Shown: positions 47,158 to 59,195, numbered from the stretch's first letter. The stretch: 64,000 nt of DNA from Sparassis latifolia (GCA_018466975.1 CM031562.1:620001-684000); one strand, 5' to 3'. Notes: a model not told the origin generated them from the letters alone. Made by a program: numbers and translations.

Positions 47158-48870
47158 TCATCTCCGCAAATCACGTGAATTCCCGACGCTCCTCCACCCA
47201 TGGCCCTTCCCTTTCTTGCAGGGGGCGCTCACCTGAGCCATTTGCCCGTTGAAAGATGAGCGAATATCTTCAGCAAAGTCCGTGAATCGTTCGGCGAGTG
47301 GAAGACATGACGGGCACCAACTCGAATCGTCGACCGAAGTTTTCAGCAGAGTCACGTAGCTATCACATGAGCGTGCCTTTGCAGGACAGTCCTGCCACAA
47401 ATCTGCAGAACTCGCCAAATGTTCGTCGAACCAGCTTTTCCATCTACAGAAGCATCCAAAACGCATCGTGACAAATTTACGGCCCCCACCAACAGACCTC
47501 TCATTGGCGTGCTCCCTCGAAGTAGTCGGTAGGTTGATCTTGCTCCGAACTGAGGGCGAATTACACAAACATTGGTGGTCAATCACATCTCCTGCAGTCA
47601 GTTCATCTTTGTTGTTGTCACGATATCGCGTAAGCGCTGCCGCAACAATGTTCTGACAAGCCTTGTAGTATTGAAGAAGTCGGTAGTACGCCCGAGCGGG
47701 TGCGTCCTCCATTTCAGAGGTGTACGCGTCCTCGATAGGGCCTTCGAGCAGGTTCTTGGCCGAGTGTCTCGCGCATTCGTCCAAATTGTGCTCGACTGCC
47801 ATGAAGTAAGCTCGTAGAGGCCCTGCATCAGCTAGTGAAGTCCACTGCTTCCTGACCACTGATCTCACCCTCTCCATGCCATACTTCTTCGCGGCCTCGA
47901 GAACAACCTGGACAATCCCAAAGTCGTCTATCTTTGTCGAAGACGCTTCAACGGGATAGCACAACTGCAGGAGTGCTGCCAAAGTTCGGCCGTCTTCCTC
48001 GACGCTGAGGACAGGAAGATCGTGCTCAGATGCAGCAGTGTCTCGGGTTTCATCGTCCTCATTGGGTCCTTGCAGGCTCATGATGAGGGCATGCAGGATT
48101 GGTGAAGCCATTGAAAGTATCACTTTGTGCGTCTGAAAATCAATGCCATCAGACGAGCGGCAGATGAGGTCCGCGAAAGGATAGGCGATGAAGCCGAGAG
48201 ATGCTGCGGTCACAGTCTCCTGGGGCACTTCGACAACATCCTTGGGCAAGTCGGGAGAAAGGAAGGAGAAATTGTCTCCAACTTCTCCCTTCAGCCTATG
48301 GAATCTGAGCAATCGGAAGTAAGGACCGGCAGTCAACTCTTGCATCTCCTCAGGAAATTCGCCTGAGATCGGCTGCGCAAGGGATAAACCCGCCGCATAT
48401 CTAGCTTCCACTCCCAGACGGAGCCGACACGCAATCGCCCATATACGTAACGGTTCCCCATGCGCAAAGGTCCTTAATGCTTTTGCCGCGATCGCGGTCG
48501 CCTGCTCCATCTGGTATTTCAGGGCTGCTTCCAACACTGCCCGAACCTCCGTCAACTCCTTCAGCTCCGGATCTGTGATAGGGTAGCAAAGACGCAGTAG
48601 ACTGTCCAGCGTCCGACTATCTTCTCCGACGACAATCACGGGACGACCATCCCTATACTCGTCGAGGCCATCAGGTTTGGTGTGATCGACAAGGGGCTGC
48701 TGGAGACTAAACATGTCTTTGAAGAACGGAGATGCTTCGGACAAGATGACGCTGTGGACGCAAAAGTCGATGTTGTCGGATGAACGGAGGATGACATTCG
48801 CAGCTGGATTGTCGAATGGATGCTGTGCCCACTGTGGTGAGACCGGCGAGGCAGGACGGGATGACTCCAT
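47158..48870 (-). CDS. Double BTB/POZ protein BTB-A (right arm)
   Basis: Starts at 48870 (MESSRPASPVSPQWAQHPF) and reads the same domains as BTB-A left: BTB 1 (NPAANVILRSSDNIDFCVHS), BTB 2 (YPFADLICRSSDGIDFQTHK) and the Cys module (FGCFCRWKSWFDEHL; WCPSCLPLAERFTDF). The expected donor (CAG/GTGAGC at 47233/47232) is kept, but no micro-exon was found downstream, so the frame is called through to the stop at 47158 (570 aa, with an unconserved tail after NGQMAQ). If an undetected exon exists, the coding end changes. The protein otherwise looks intact and is the only full double-BTB gene on this arm. Confidence 0.8.
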   Translation of the reverse strand: MESSRPASPVSPQWAQHPFDNPAANVILRSSDNIDFCVHSVILSEASPFFKDMFSLQQPLVDHTKPDGLDEYRDGRPVIVVGEDSRTLDSLLRLCYPITDPELKELTEVRAVLEAALKYQMEQATAIAAKALRTFAHGEPLRIWAIACRLRLGVEARYAAGLSLAQPISGEFPEEMQELTAGPYFRLLRFHRLKGEVGDNFSFLSPDLPKDVVEVPQETVTAASLGFIAYPFADLICRSSDGIDFQTHKVILSMASPILHALIMSLQGPNEDDETRDTAASEHDLPVLSVEEDGRTLAALLQLCYPVEASSTKIDDFGIVQVVLEAAKKYGMERVRSVVRKQWTSLADAGPLRAYFMAVEHNLDECARHSAKNLLEGPIEDAYTSEMEDAPARAYYRLLQYYKACQNIVAAALTRYRDNNKDELTAGDVIDHQCLCNSPSVRSKINLPTTSREHANERSVGGGRKFVTMRFGCFCRWKSWFDEHLASSADLWQDCPAKARSCDSYVTLLKTSVDDSSWCPSCLPLAERFTDFAEDIRSSFNGQMAQVSAPCKKGKGHGWRSVGNSRDLRR

Positions 48871-49356
48871 TGTCTAAGATATCAAGATGCTAGGAGGCGG
48901 ACGGTTGTGGTGGTAGAGAGGAGGAACACTGCTTGGTAGCTGTGGTACCTACTAGAGACGATTCAGCGTTTATAAACACGCGGAAGCCATGGCGCAAAAC
49001 GTTTTCTCGGGAGAATCCCTTCCAGGAAGTATTCACGTTGATTGAAGAAGCCCGCCCGTCACGGTGTCTTCACGCACACCACCCTAGATCTCGGGCACCT
49101 CGAGGAAAACACGGGTATGCAAATACACGAGGTCTCGAAGTTTGTATAATGAACATAGAAGCACGTCGTCTGGACATCAGATGAGTAAGTAGAATGCAGG
49201 TGAGATCCTGCGTCCAAAGCGTTCATATATTTTTGGCACATCTTTTGCATAATGCCGGACACGGTGACGAGTGCGAAGGCGAGAGTATCGTGACAGAAAG
49301 TAGGAGGTCGCTCGGCGTCGAAGCTATTAGCCTCTGAATCAAACAACTGCAAATAA
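48871..49356. other. 5' flank of BTB-A right
   Basis: Ends with a block (49313-49356) that is the inverse of 35105-35150 in the left arm (TTGATTCAGAGG, AATAGCTT). No gene is supported. Confidence 0.35.
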
Positions 49357-49848
49357 GGGCCCGTTCGGCATCCAAACATTTGCGTCACGCAAACGTTTGC
49401 GTTCATTTCACGCATCCGTCCAAACAGATGCACATAACGGGCCGATCTTGCCGCTGTCACGCCCCATTTCCGGGCAACGGTGTTGACCGACACAGGGAAT
49501 CGCTGCTCGTCGTGCGTCTGCCTTTGCTCGTCGTTGCCCCCGATGAGCAGGTGGATTTAGATGTCTTGATTCAATGATAGAATATGTAGAATACAACATT
49601 CCTTTTTCAATTGCTGCTGTATTCTATGTACTGATGGGTGCCACACGACGGTGCTCTCAGATGCTCATGCTCGTCGCCGTCGTTGAGGGCGGCGAGGCGG
49701 GAATGTCGGCAGCAGGGGATAACCCAACCATCAGTCACAGACAGTCACAACCTCGGGTTGGCCGGAACTTTCGGGAATCTCCGGCTTCTGGGTGTTTGCG
49801 TTGCGAAAGCGTTTGCGTGACGCAAATGTTTCGATGCCGAACGGGCCC
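49357..49848. mobile_element. PIF/Harbinger-like MITE with TAA target-site duplication
   Basis: TAA at 49354-49356 and again at 49849-49851 flanks a 492-bp element with 39-bp inverted ends beginning GGGCCCGTTCGGCATC; one mismatch (position 17 of the TIR). A 3-bp TAA/TTA duplication and a GGGCCC-type end fit the PIF/Harbinger group. No transposase frame. The equivalent point in the left arm (about 35102-35107) shows an uninterrupted TTA followed by TTTGCGGTTG, an empty site. Confidence 0.85.
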
Positions 49849-49851
49849 TAA

Positions 49852-50562
49852 CCAAGGCGAAGAAAAGATCTGTGCGAAAGAACAGCCGTTTGTTGAGTTC
49901 CAAAGGCTTAGCCAGTGAAATCTGGTTTCCGATGTACGATATCATAAGAGGAGCGTTTCCGAGTCATCGTCACTTCCCACTGATAATTCGACTTCGGACG
50001 CCTTGATGATTGCAAGTCAATGCCGGCGCACTTTGAGCTGATTCACGCAATGACAAGTTGACTCTATCACTCTCCACGATGAGCCCATGAGCTGCTCTCT
50101 CATTAGTATTGCACCCTGAACACTCTTTTGTAGATTGCGTCCTTCCGTCCTTGTGCGTTGACTAAATTTGGCCGATGCCTCACAGTTTTAATCACTTCCT
50201 TAATTTGTGCCATGGTATGTCTTCTCTGGGGCTAGCCAGGTATGATGTTCTTTCGAAAACTTTGGGGCTCAGGGTTCGGAGCTTCTCACAATTCGTACGT
50301 TGCCCTCGAAGCCTGCGTCTGATTCTGACTACATGCACAAACCAGCCGGATACGTTCATTTCCGAGCTTCTCACACAGGTTGTCAACATTTTGGGAATAG
50401 CTTTGGTCCATGCCCTTCGTGTGCCCATATGGATAGAATCACAGACGTCGATGTCCGAGCCGTTAAGCAGCCACGCCGGCGCCTGTAGAGGTCATATAAG
50501 ATACTTCTTGCGTGCCATACAATAAGCAGCGATCTCGTTGCATTCTAGCAGCTACTTCGAGC
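49852..50562. other. Intergenic region in the right arm
   Basis: Contains sequence matching the inverse of the left-arm flank between SSP2 and BTB-A, for example the block around 50300-50460 against 32930-33080. No gene is supported. Confidence 0.4.
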
Positions 50563-51023
50563 ATGGGTGAGTCCGTCGTGAACCATTGCCATCTTTTGTG
50601 CTTCAATTTTGACTCGTGTCAGTTTCATTTCTACGTGTCCTTGCAGTCCTTGCCACTATCCTTTCTCCGGGCATGCTCGTCCATGCCGGTAAGGATGACA
50701 AGCCTCTCAAGCTCTACGGTGACCCCCCGGTATCCTCGAAACCAAATCTTCAGTGGAGTGACCAAGGTGGTCGTGCTCCAGTCAATGTCGGTCATCAGCT
50801 GCCGAAGAATAGAGCGAGCGTCGACCCCCCCTTATCCGTGAAACCAAATCTTCAGTGGAACAATCAAGGTGGTCATGCCCAGATCAATATCGATCATCAG
50901 CTACCGAAGAACAGAGGGAGTGTCGGTGGACATGTAGGTTACGAGTGGAGAGGTGCCGATCCCACTCGGCCGGGCGCCGGTGCCCCGTACGTGGGAGGTC
51001 GAGTCGTTATTAACATTCCTTGA
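50563..51023 (+). CDS. Small secreted glycine-rich protein SSP2-right
   Basis: Exons: 50563-50566 (ATGG, 4 nt) and 50623-51023; the 56-nt intron is GTGAGT...CAG; 134 aa. Spliced N-terminus MVSFLRVLAVLATILSPGML then VHA, a clear signal peptide with predicted cleavage after residue 23. The mature protein contains two copies of one module (KPNLQWSDQGGRAPVNV...QLPKNRASV and KPNLQWNNQGGHAQINI...QLPKNRGSV), then GGHVGYEWRGADPTRPGAG and the end GGRVVINIP. The left-arm copy has only one module. No Cys in the mature part, so no disulfide scaffold. Family not recognised; a secreted effector or antimicrobial role is only a guess. Confidence 0.75.
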
Positions 51024-51229
51024 TCCATGGGCCTTATTGAATGTTGGTATCTTTTGCTTGAATTTTGCTGAAATTCCTTCTAATGTGAAAGCTGCAGGTG
51101 GCGATCGCAGTTGCCCGAAGCTCACTACATAGCATTTTTCATGTCTTTCAGGCATGTTCGTTGCGTCTATAAGTTTGTACTGCATGGGCCACGGGATGTT
51201 TGTAAGATCGTCCATGAGCAAACTGGTTC

Positions 51230-51500
51230 GTGGGCAGTATCATCGAGGCAAAGGAAATTCTCGTGCTAGGGCATCTCTTCTGAACCTTCCCCAGGCTCGC
51301 TCATCGCACGTTGAAACCTGCACTTGATCGAATGGTGCGGGGTTGCAAGGAAGACAGGCGATATTTTGATTTCCCAGACTCTTCCCTGGATTCTCTAAGA
51401 CTTCGATACACTTTCCGCGCTTACGTCCGGTGCGTTCATTTCTGAATGCATGCTTTGGACCCTTGATATTCCTGAAAAAGGATGGTCGCGCGTCAGGACT
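51230..51500 (-). repeat. Inverted match to the SSP2-unit flank of the left arm
   Basis: Corresponds in reverse to 31970-32170 and 33640-33830 (shared GGTTCAGAAGAG, CGTGCAA/CGTTGAAACC blocks). Part of the right arm and useful to anchor the alignment of the arms. Confidence 0.5.
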
Positions 51501-51681
51501 CCTTCCTGCTGAGCATACCTTGCACGCGAGTCCTCTCAATTCAGGATAACATCACCAACTGCTGCACCCATGCCTTTGCCATGCCGGCGACAGTAGCACC
51601 GCATACAAGACCACTGGTTCGCAGTACAAGCAGCCCAGTAACAGCTCTCTTCCCCTCGTCAAAGCTACCTCTATAGTCATC

Positions 51682-51977
51682 ATGTGTGAGGCATCGTAAT
51701 TCGGAGATGTTACCCTGCTAATTTTTTAATGGAAGCCGCCTGCGACAAGCTCTGCAAGGATCTCAACCGTGGCCTGCAGCAGTCTAAGTCTCCGTGGTCT
51801 GCTACACCCACCGTCAATGCTACCAACTCGGGTGGATTTGCTCACGTCACCGTTGAGCGCGAGCTGGGAAAGAATACCAGTGTCGGTGGACATGTTGGCT
51901 ATGGATGGGCAGGCCCTACTCCCACTCGCCAATATGGTGCCCCCTACGGAGGCGTCCACATCACACGCAGGTTTTGA
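51682..51977 (+). CDS. Small glycine-rich protein SSP1-right (no signal peptide)
   Basis: Proposed exons: 51682-51685 (ATGT, 4 nt) and 51736-51977; 50-nt intron with GTGAGG donor; 81 aa starting MSACDKLCKDLNRGLQQSKS. Alternative unspliced start at 51729. The Gly-rich half (GGFAHVTVERELGKNTSVGG, HVGYGWAGPTPTRQYGAPYG, GVHITRRF) is nearly identical to SSP1-left. Differences from the left copy include two Cys near the N-terminus and an added NRG. If read from 51682 without splicing, the frame stops after five codons, which favours either splicing or the 51729 start. Confidence 0.65.
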
Positions 51978-52179
51978 TCGTTGACCTCGCGTTTCATGGT
52001 AAGTGGTGCCGCGGTTCCTATTGCAGCAAATTTCTCCAAAACGCCAAGCTGACCTTTGCCCATAGATCAGCTGTAGAAGCGCCTCTCAGTGTTGTAGCAC
52101 CGTATCTTCGTCGAGTTTGTGACCGCCCTCAGTTATTAGTTTCCCTTTGTTGTTCGATTCGGTTGTGCTTCTACTTCAC

Positions 52180-53161
52180 ACCGGTTTGATATACAGTATT
52201 TGCTCCATCTCCCAACTCGATACTTCTATATACGTCGGCTTGAGTTATATGTGCACCCTCAGTGTCCTGAGTGGGTCGTATAGCATGAACGGCACGCCAC
52301 TTCGTCGAGAGAACGAACGGATGGCATGCTGGCCAATGACACTATAGCGTCACTATGATAAAGAGTCTATAGATGAATGCTCGAACTAGTGCGTCATATT
52401 ATCACTTGTGGAATCTTGGATTACACGCTCTCTGATGCAATAACAAATATTATGGTACGCAGCGGTCGTCGCCCAACAACAAGTAGCGCTCCACCATATT
52501 AGTTCCCCGCATCTCGTGAATTGAAGTACTTTTGGTGGTGAACAGTAGGACGTACCTGCGTGTCTTACTACGTCGTGGATTCGCTCTGATTCACTTCCTC
52601 AAATTACCTTCGTCGGTCTCCTTCGCGTCGACCGCAATCTTCTCCACTGAACGGTCTACCACGCAAATCTCTTCCGGGTGTCAATGGCCGCAGCCTGTTT
52701 GTCAGGGAGCCGTGGCGAGCGATCGTCCGCGTATTCGCGACATCTACATTAATCTTCACTGTTCTTCACAGTCTCAAGCTGGAGCTTCAGACTTCATAGC
52801 ATCGTTGGAATGAGGTTATGTAGATCGGATAAGATCGATCGTACAGTGTATCGTCGATCACGACATGAACTGACACTCAGACCGACGCCGGCGACACATC
52901 CACTTTCGATACATGTTTTTCCTCTTCGAAACGGCACCCCGGCACATGGACAATCAAGCCCAGTATCGCATTCGTAACAGCTGGTCGATCTCGTGCTTGA
53001 TGGCTCTGGAGAAGCCCCGGCATGATACCTGCGTCACTGCTCAATGGTCTTAGATACGCTGATACGGCGAATCTCCACCGCAGGCTCCAGTGATCCCGAG
53101 TGATATATAATCCCTCTAGGACAGCCTGATCAACGGTACAGCATTTCTCTCCGAGCCGGTT
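52180..53161. other. Intergenic region
   Basis: Frames at 52532-52813 (+) and 52877-53272 (-) have no recognised domain. It contains the 5' flank of the flavoenzyme gene; no strong TATA element close to the ATG. Confidence 0.35.
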
Positions 53162-54823
53162 ATGGCGTCCACCAAGCCCAAAGTTCTCATCGTCGGCGCT
53201 GGAATCTTCGGTCTTAGTACGGGGTACTACCTCGCCGAGGATGGTATGCGTCTGTCTTCCTCTATCCTCCAAGTTGAAGACGTTGATCTGGTCTCCAAGG
53301 CTACGACGTCACCCTCTTCGACCAGCACCCGTATGACTCGGAGCAGGGGTACACCTATGTCCCGACGTCGACCGCCGCGTCCGTCGACCCGAACAAGGTC
53401 TTCCGTGCGTCGTACGGCGATGAGCTACACTATCAGCGGCTGGCCTACGAAGCGCGCGACGTCTGGAAGCGGTGGAATGTGGAGCGTGGGCCGGGGCGCG
53501 AACTCTTCGTCGAGTCTGGGATGCTGCGCATCCAGAGTTCGAGCACGCTCGACGACGTTGAGCGCAAGACGCAGGCGAACATGGCGAAGGTGGGGCTGAA
53601 GGATTCGCAGTACGTGCTGTCCAGCGAGGCGGACGTGCGCAGGGCCGCCGATAATGGCTGGGGCAGCAAGCTGCGCCAGTTCGCGATTCCCGGGACGGAG
53701 AAGGAACACTACGAGGCTGTACTGGATACGTCTGCGGGCTATGTGCATTCGAGCGAGGCGTGTGCGTACCTGGCCGAGAAGTTACGCTCCCTTGGCGCGA
53801 AGTTCTTATTCGGTCCGGAGAAGGGTACCTTCAGTTCGTTCAAGTTTAAGGGCTCGGGCGATTCAAGGAAGATCGTCGGTATCGTCACCAAAGATGAGAA
53901 GGAGCACCCCGGAGACTTGGTTGTCGTGGCTGGTGAGTGTGAGGTTAGCTCTTAATGCTGCAGATCTTGACTTGATCGACGGAAAAGGTGGATCTGCGAC
54001 CCCTATGATTGTTCCAGAAGCAAGCGAAGTGGTTGAGGCTACAGCTGGAAGTGTGCTCACCATCGCTCTTCCTCCGCGTGAACAAGCTCCCGAGCTGTGG
54101 GACAAGTACTCTGCTGCGCAGCATCCTGTTATAGTAGGGCATATTCGGGATCCCGGTGGGGGGGAAGTCGGCCCCCGTAACATATACGCGTTCCCTAGGA
54201 CCGACGACGGGCTTGTCAAGGTCGGGTACCGGGTGACGAAAGTCCGTATTACTCACCTTTTTAGTGCCAGATTTTCTGATGTTTTAATCGATAGTACACC
54301 AATTATGCTACACTCCCTGGATGTTCACGTCCCATTTCCATCCCGCTTCGTCCCGGTGTCGACGACACCTCCCTCCCGCTCAACTCTGTTCAGGCGATCA
54401 AAGAGTTCGTGTCAAACTTCATGCCCGAGCTTGCACTTCTCCCCATCGCATATACCAGGCTGTGCTTCTACACCGACACGGTCGACAACTCGTTCCTCGT
54501 CGATTACGTCCCTGGCTATGGGGACTCGCTCGTTCTCTGTACGGGCGGCAGCGGGCACGGCGCCAAGTTTACGCCGATTCTAGGCAAGGTGAGGCTCCTC
54601 TTCTGTGTTATGACGTGCACGGTGCTGAAGTTGTCCCGTGGATGTTTACCAGTACGTCAAGGACGTCATAGAGAAGAAGCCCAAAATTGAACTCACATAT
54701 ACTTGGCGCTGGCGTGCGGAGCTTCCTCTGGGCAATGGGCTCGAAGAGGGGCCGTCAGGTCCCAGGAGGCTCGACAAGCAGGTGAAGTCTACGCTTGCCG
54801 ATTTGACGCGTGCTGGTTTGTAG
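53162..54823 (+). CDS. FAD-dependent amine oxidase, fructosyl amino acid oxidase-like
   Basis: Exons: 53162-53243, 53300-53932, 53988-54241, 54295-54588, 54653-54823; 477 aa. The FAD-binding dinucleotide fold is at the N-terminus (PKVLIVGAGIFGLSTGYYLA, then YDVTLFDQHPYDSEQ after intron 1). STAASVDPNKVFRASYGDEL is typical of the family's FAD contact region, DTSAGYVHSSEACAYLAEKL follows, and the C-terminal FAD segment reads TRLCFYTDTVDNSFLVDYVP and TGGSGHGAKFTPILGK. This pattern matches fructosyl amino acid (Amadori product) oxidases and the related L-pipecolate/saccharopine oxidases. They oxidise a secondary amine with O2 and release H2O2. Substrate cannot be fixed from sequence. The last acceptor (54652) was chosen over the nearer AG because it keeps frame into YVKDVIEKKPKI. 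No peroxisomal SKL-type end (ends RAGL). Confidence 0.88.
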
Positions 54824-54926
54824 GATATGTGCCGGACAGACAGGTCTGATAAAGATTGAAGTAGATGTTATGTTATATAGTGTACCAATTTCACGCGAAA
54901 TTATGATGCCAGAGTTGGGGTCAGGA

Positions 54927-55005
54927 TGCCAAATTGTAGCCAACTAACAATTAAACGAATAACATGAGTATAGTACATGTGATCGCGTTCTGTGATCTGG
55001 GCCTA
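54927..55005 (+). repeat. Direct repeat, copy 1 (about 80 bp)
   Basis: Shares GCCAAATTGTA, ACTAACAATTA, AATAACA and GTGATCGCGTT-TG-GATCTGG with 57547-57627 in the same orientation. The two copies flank the medium-chain reductase gene. Confidence 0.65.
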
Positions 55006-55336
55006 ATGCAACGGAAACTTGAAAGGACTCAAGCTGCATCCCTTGCAATTTTTATTTTATTTCTAATAATTTCTTTATTTATACTTTTATTTCCACTTCC
55101 TCTCCGAACCTAGATTATGGTTAGGGTTTCGGGTGTGTGTTGTAGAACTGCATGCAGTCTCCCATTGCGGCGGGTCCCTTCGCATGCACTTCCCGGGAAC
55201 GGGCCAGCGGTATATAATGACTCTCACAGCGATCAGTAAATACTGTACAAATTTCACAGGTACACACTTCAGTTGGATCTCAATCAGTCTGCCCTCTTCT
55301 CGTTTCAATCAACCCGAATGATCAGGTGCGCCTTTC
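55006..55336. other. 3' flank of the medium-chain reductase gene
   Basis: AT-rich around 55045-55090 (TTATTTTATTTCTAATAATT), otherwise featureless. TATATAATG near 55211 on the plus strand has no gene behind it. Confidence 0.3.
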
Positions 55337-56930
<1,594 letters not shown>

Positions 56931-57546
56931 TGCAGTGTCACTGCTTTGTCGATAGGGTAAGGAGGCGGTAGGTGTGGGGGCAGGAGGAAAACGAGCTGCT
57001 TGCCGCAGTATTTGAAGCAATCTGGGCGCCCGGTTGTGCGTTCCCTTGTCACCTAAACATGCTCAACTTGTGTTTCTCTGGCCTGTGTGGAGAGGGCGAT
57101 AACCGCGCGAACGCCGGGCACTTGATGAGAGAAATGCGACCGAGTCGCGAATGACGTTGTTCCCGCGCCACGGGCAAATTCGGATCGACAATGGGGGGCC
57201 GAACGAGATAGAACGAGCTGGTTGCTTAGAACAGCTTCGATCCTGTGAGAAACTCGGACTATATGAGATCCTGGACAAAGTCAGGTGAACGAGGTCGAGT
57301 CTGATCGAAGGTCGAAAAGCCAAGAACCTAGCAGAATGAGCCGGATCGAATGACTTCGAGCACTTGCCCACAGATCTTGCCCTGCTTAGAATTGCTCCGT
57401 TCGCGCTCGGTTTTGATCCATTCTGTAGAACACATGAAATGTATCTTCAATACTGCAAGAAACAAGGGAAAAGACACATGAGGGTATAAAGCTGTAACCT
57501 GATTGGCTCCTTAAGAGACAATGGCTTAAGATAGACTCGACGCGAG
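56931..57546. other. 5' flank of the medium-chain reductase gene
   Basis: Small unsupported frames only. No repeat recognised before 57547. Confidence 0.3.
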
Positions 57547-57627
57547 CTGCCAAATTGTAACAAACTAACAATTACACAAATAACACGCGTAGAGTGCACG
57601 TGATCGCGTTTTGCGATCTGGACCTAA
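57547..57627 (+). repeat. Direct repeat, copy 2 (about 80 bp)
   Basis: Same block as 54927-55005, about 2.6 kb apart, with scattered substitutions. It lies about 155 bp before the ATG of the hydrate dehydratase gene and may be part of its promoter region or a leftover of a mobile element. Confidence 0.65.
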
Positions 57628-57782
57628 CCACAGGCTAGGAGGTCCTGAGTCCCAAACAAACGTCATCGGCGGCTTGCTCAGCCACGACCATTCCTCGCAA
57701 CGATTTCTCACCACCATCTTTCCGATCGAGCGAATTGAACACACAATTTTGTCTTATATTGTTCTCAGTGTAACCATAGACG

Positions 57783-59195
57783 ATGCCCATACCCAAGAAA
57801 ATTCTCGAGCAAATCAAGCAGCTAATACCTCCGCTCAACGGCACCCTCCACAAAGGCCAGTCCGGTCGTGTTGGCGTCCTCGGAGGTGCCCTTGAGTACG
57901 TTCCCTCTCTCGCTGTATAATACCCGCAATCTGATATTAAGTTTGCTGCAGCTACACCGGCGCGCCATTCTTTGCCGCCATCTCCGCCCTCCGTATCGTG
58001 AGTGCCCTGCTTCTCCTCTATCACCCATCTAATCAGCTACACAGGGAGCAGACCTTTCGCATGTTATCTGCTCGCCAACCGCTGCCGGAGCGATCAAGTC
58101 ATACTCTCCTGACCTGATCGTGCACCCTATTCTCAGAGAAGACACGTAAGCTCTTCTGCACTCCGGATCTGCCGAAAACCGAACATGTGGCAATTTAGGC
58201 CGCCACAAACTCTCCGTCCTACACTCTCTGAACTGCTTGGTCGCCTACATGTCCTCGTAATAGGTCCAGGGCTCGGGCGAGAAGATTACATGCAGAACTT
58301 TGCCAAACTGGCACTGAACATCGCGAAAGAACAGGTGCGAGACATTCTGCACATTCTCTCATTCTGAATTCGCGCTTATCCTAAAGTAGGGCATGTTTGT
58401 CGTCCTTGACGCAGATGCGCTATGGCTGATCGGACAGGATACATCTCTCATACACGGATACCGCCGCGCCGTTCTTACTCCCAACGTTGTCGAGTTTAAG
58501 CGGCTGAGCGAGAACGTTGTAAGTCTCTCACGCTGCCTTATTAGCCCTCCTGCCATGCTTTGCCCTAGTCTTCCTTCTAGGTATTGGTCTCGCTGCACTC
58601 ATATTAACCAGCTTTGCAGAAAGTCGACCCATCAACTCCCGCGGATGAGCGCGCCTCCCGCGTCTCCCGCGCTCTCGGCGGGGTGACCGTTCTCCAAAAG
58701 GGTGCGGAAGACATTATCTGCACGAACACCGGCCCCGCAAGCGCCGCCGACGCACGGCTCAGCCAAGTTCCCGAAGGCGAGTCTGCAGAGGAGCAGCTGC
58801 ACGTAGACGTGCCCGGCGGGCTGAAGCGCTGCGGAGGGCAGGGCGACATCCTCGGCGGGACCGTCGGCGCTGCGCTCGCGTGGGGAAAGTGCTACCTGGA
58901 CGGTGCATTCGGTGATAAGACGGTCCCGGCGTCGCGCGTCCCGCTACTGGCGGCTGTTGCAGGCTCTATGGTCACACGGACGGCGTCGAAGAGGGCATTT
59001 GCGAAGCAGGGAAGAGGTGAGCTCTGTGTTGTTGGGCCAATTGTAGTAAAGATTGATTGAGGTGCAGGTGTTGTTACGCAGGATATGCTGGGAGAGATTG
59101 GGGGTGCGTTCGCGGAGTTGTTTGGGGCTGTTGGCGAGAAGGGGTGGGGTGTGCCCACGGACGCTGGAGAAGCGAAGAGCGAGGGTCGTCTGTGA
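57783..59195 (+). CDS. ATP-dependent (S)-NAD(P)H-hydrate dehydratase
   Basis: Repairs NADHX and NADPHX, the hydrated forms of the nicotinamide cofactors; YjeF C-terminal / CARKD / Nnrd family with a ribokinase-like fold. Exons: 57783-57895, 57952-57997, 58045-58145, 58199-58334, 58390-58518, 58620-59016, 59068-59195; 349 aa. Motifs: [20 protein letters not shown] at the start, [46 protein letters not shown] and the anion-hole/catalytic motif [18 protein letters not shown] near the C-terminal third, where GQGD carries the catalytic Asp. No presequence is evident, so the product of this start is probably cytosolic. All introns are 50-101 nt and frame-consistent. Confidence 0.95.

Larger units (their letters stand above)
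44985..52180 (-). repeat. Right arm of the large inverted duplication
   Basis: Mirror image of 31270-39080: broken BTB-B copy (-), BTB-A copy (-), SSP2 (+), SSP1 (+). It carries two insertions not seen in the left arm, the elements at 46396-46795 and 49357-49848. The left arm instead carries a tandem duplicate of the SSP2 unit. The inner end cuts through the BTB-B gene at about 44985. Confidence 0.75.
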
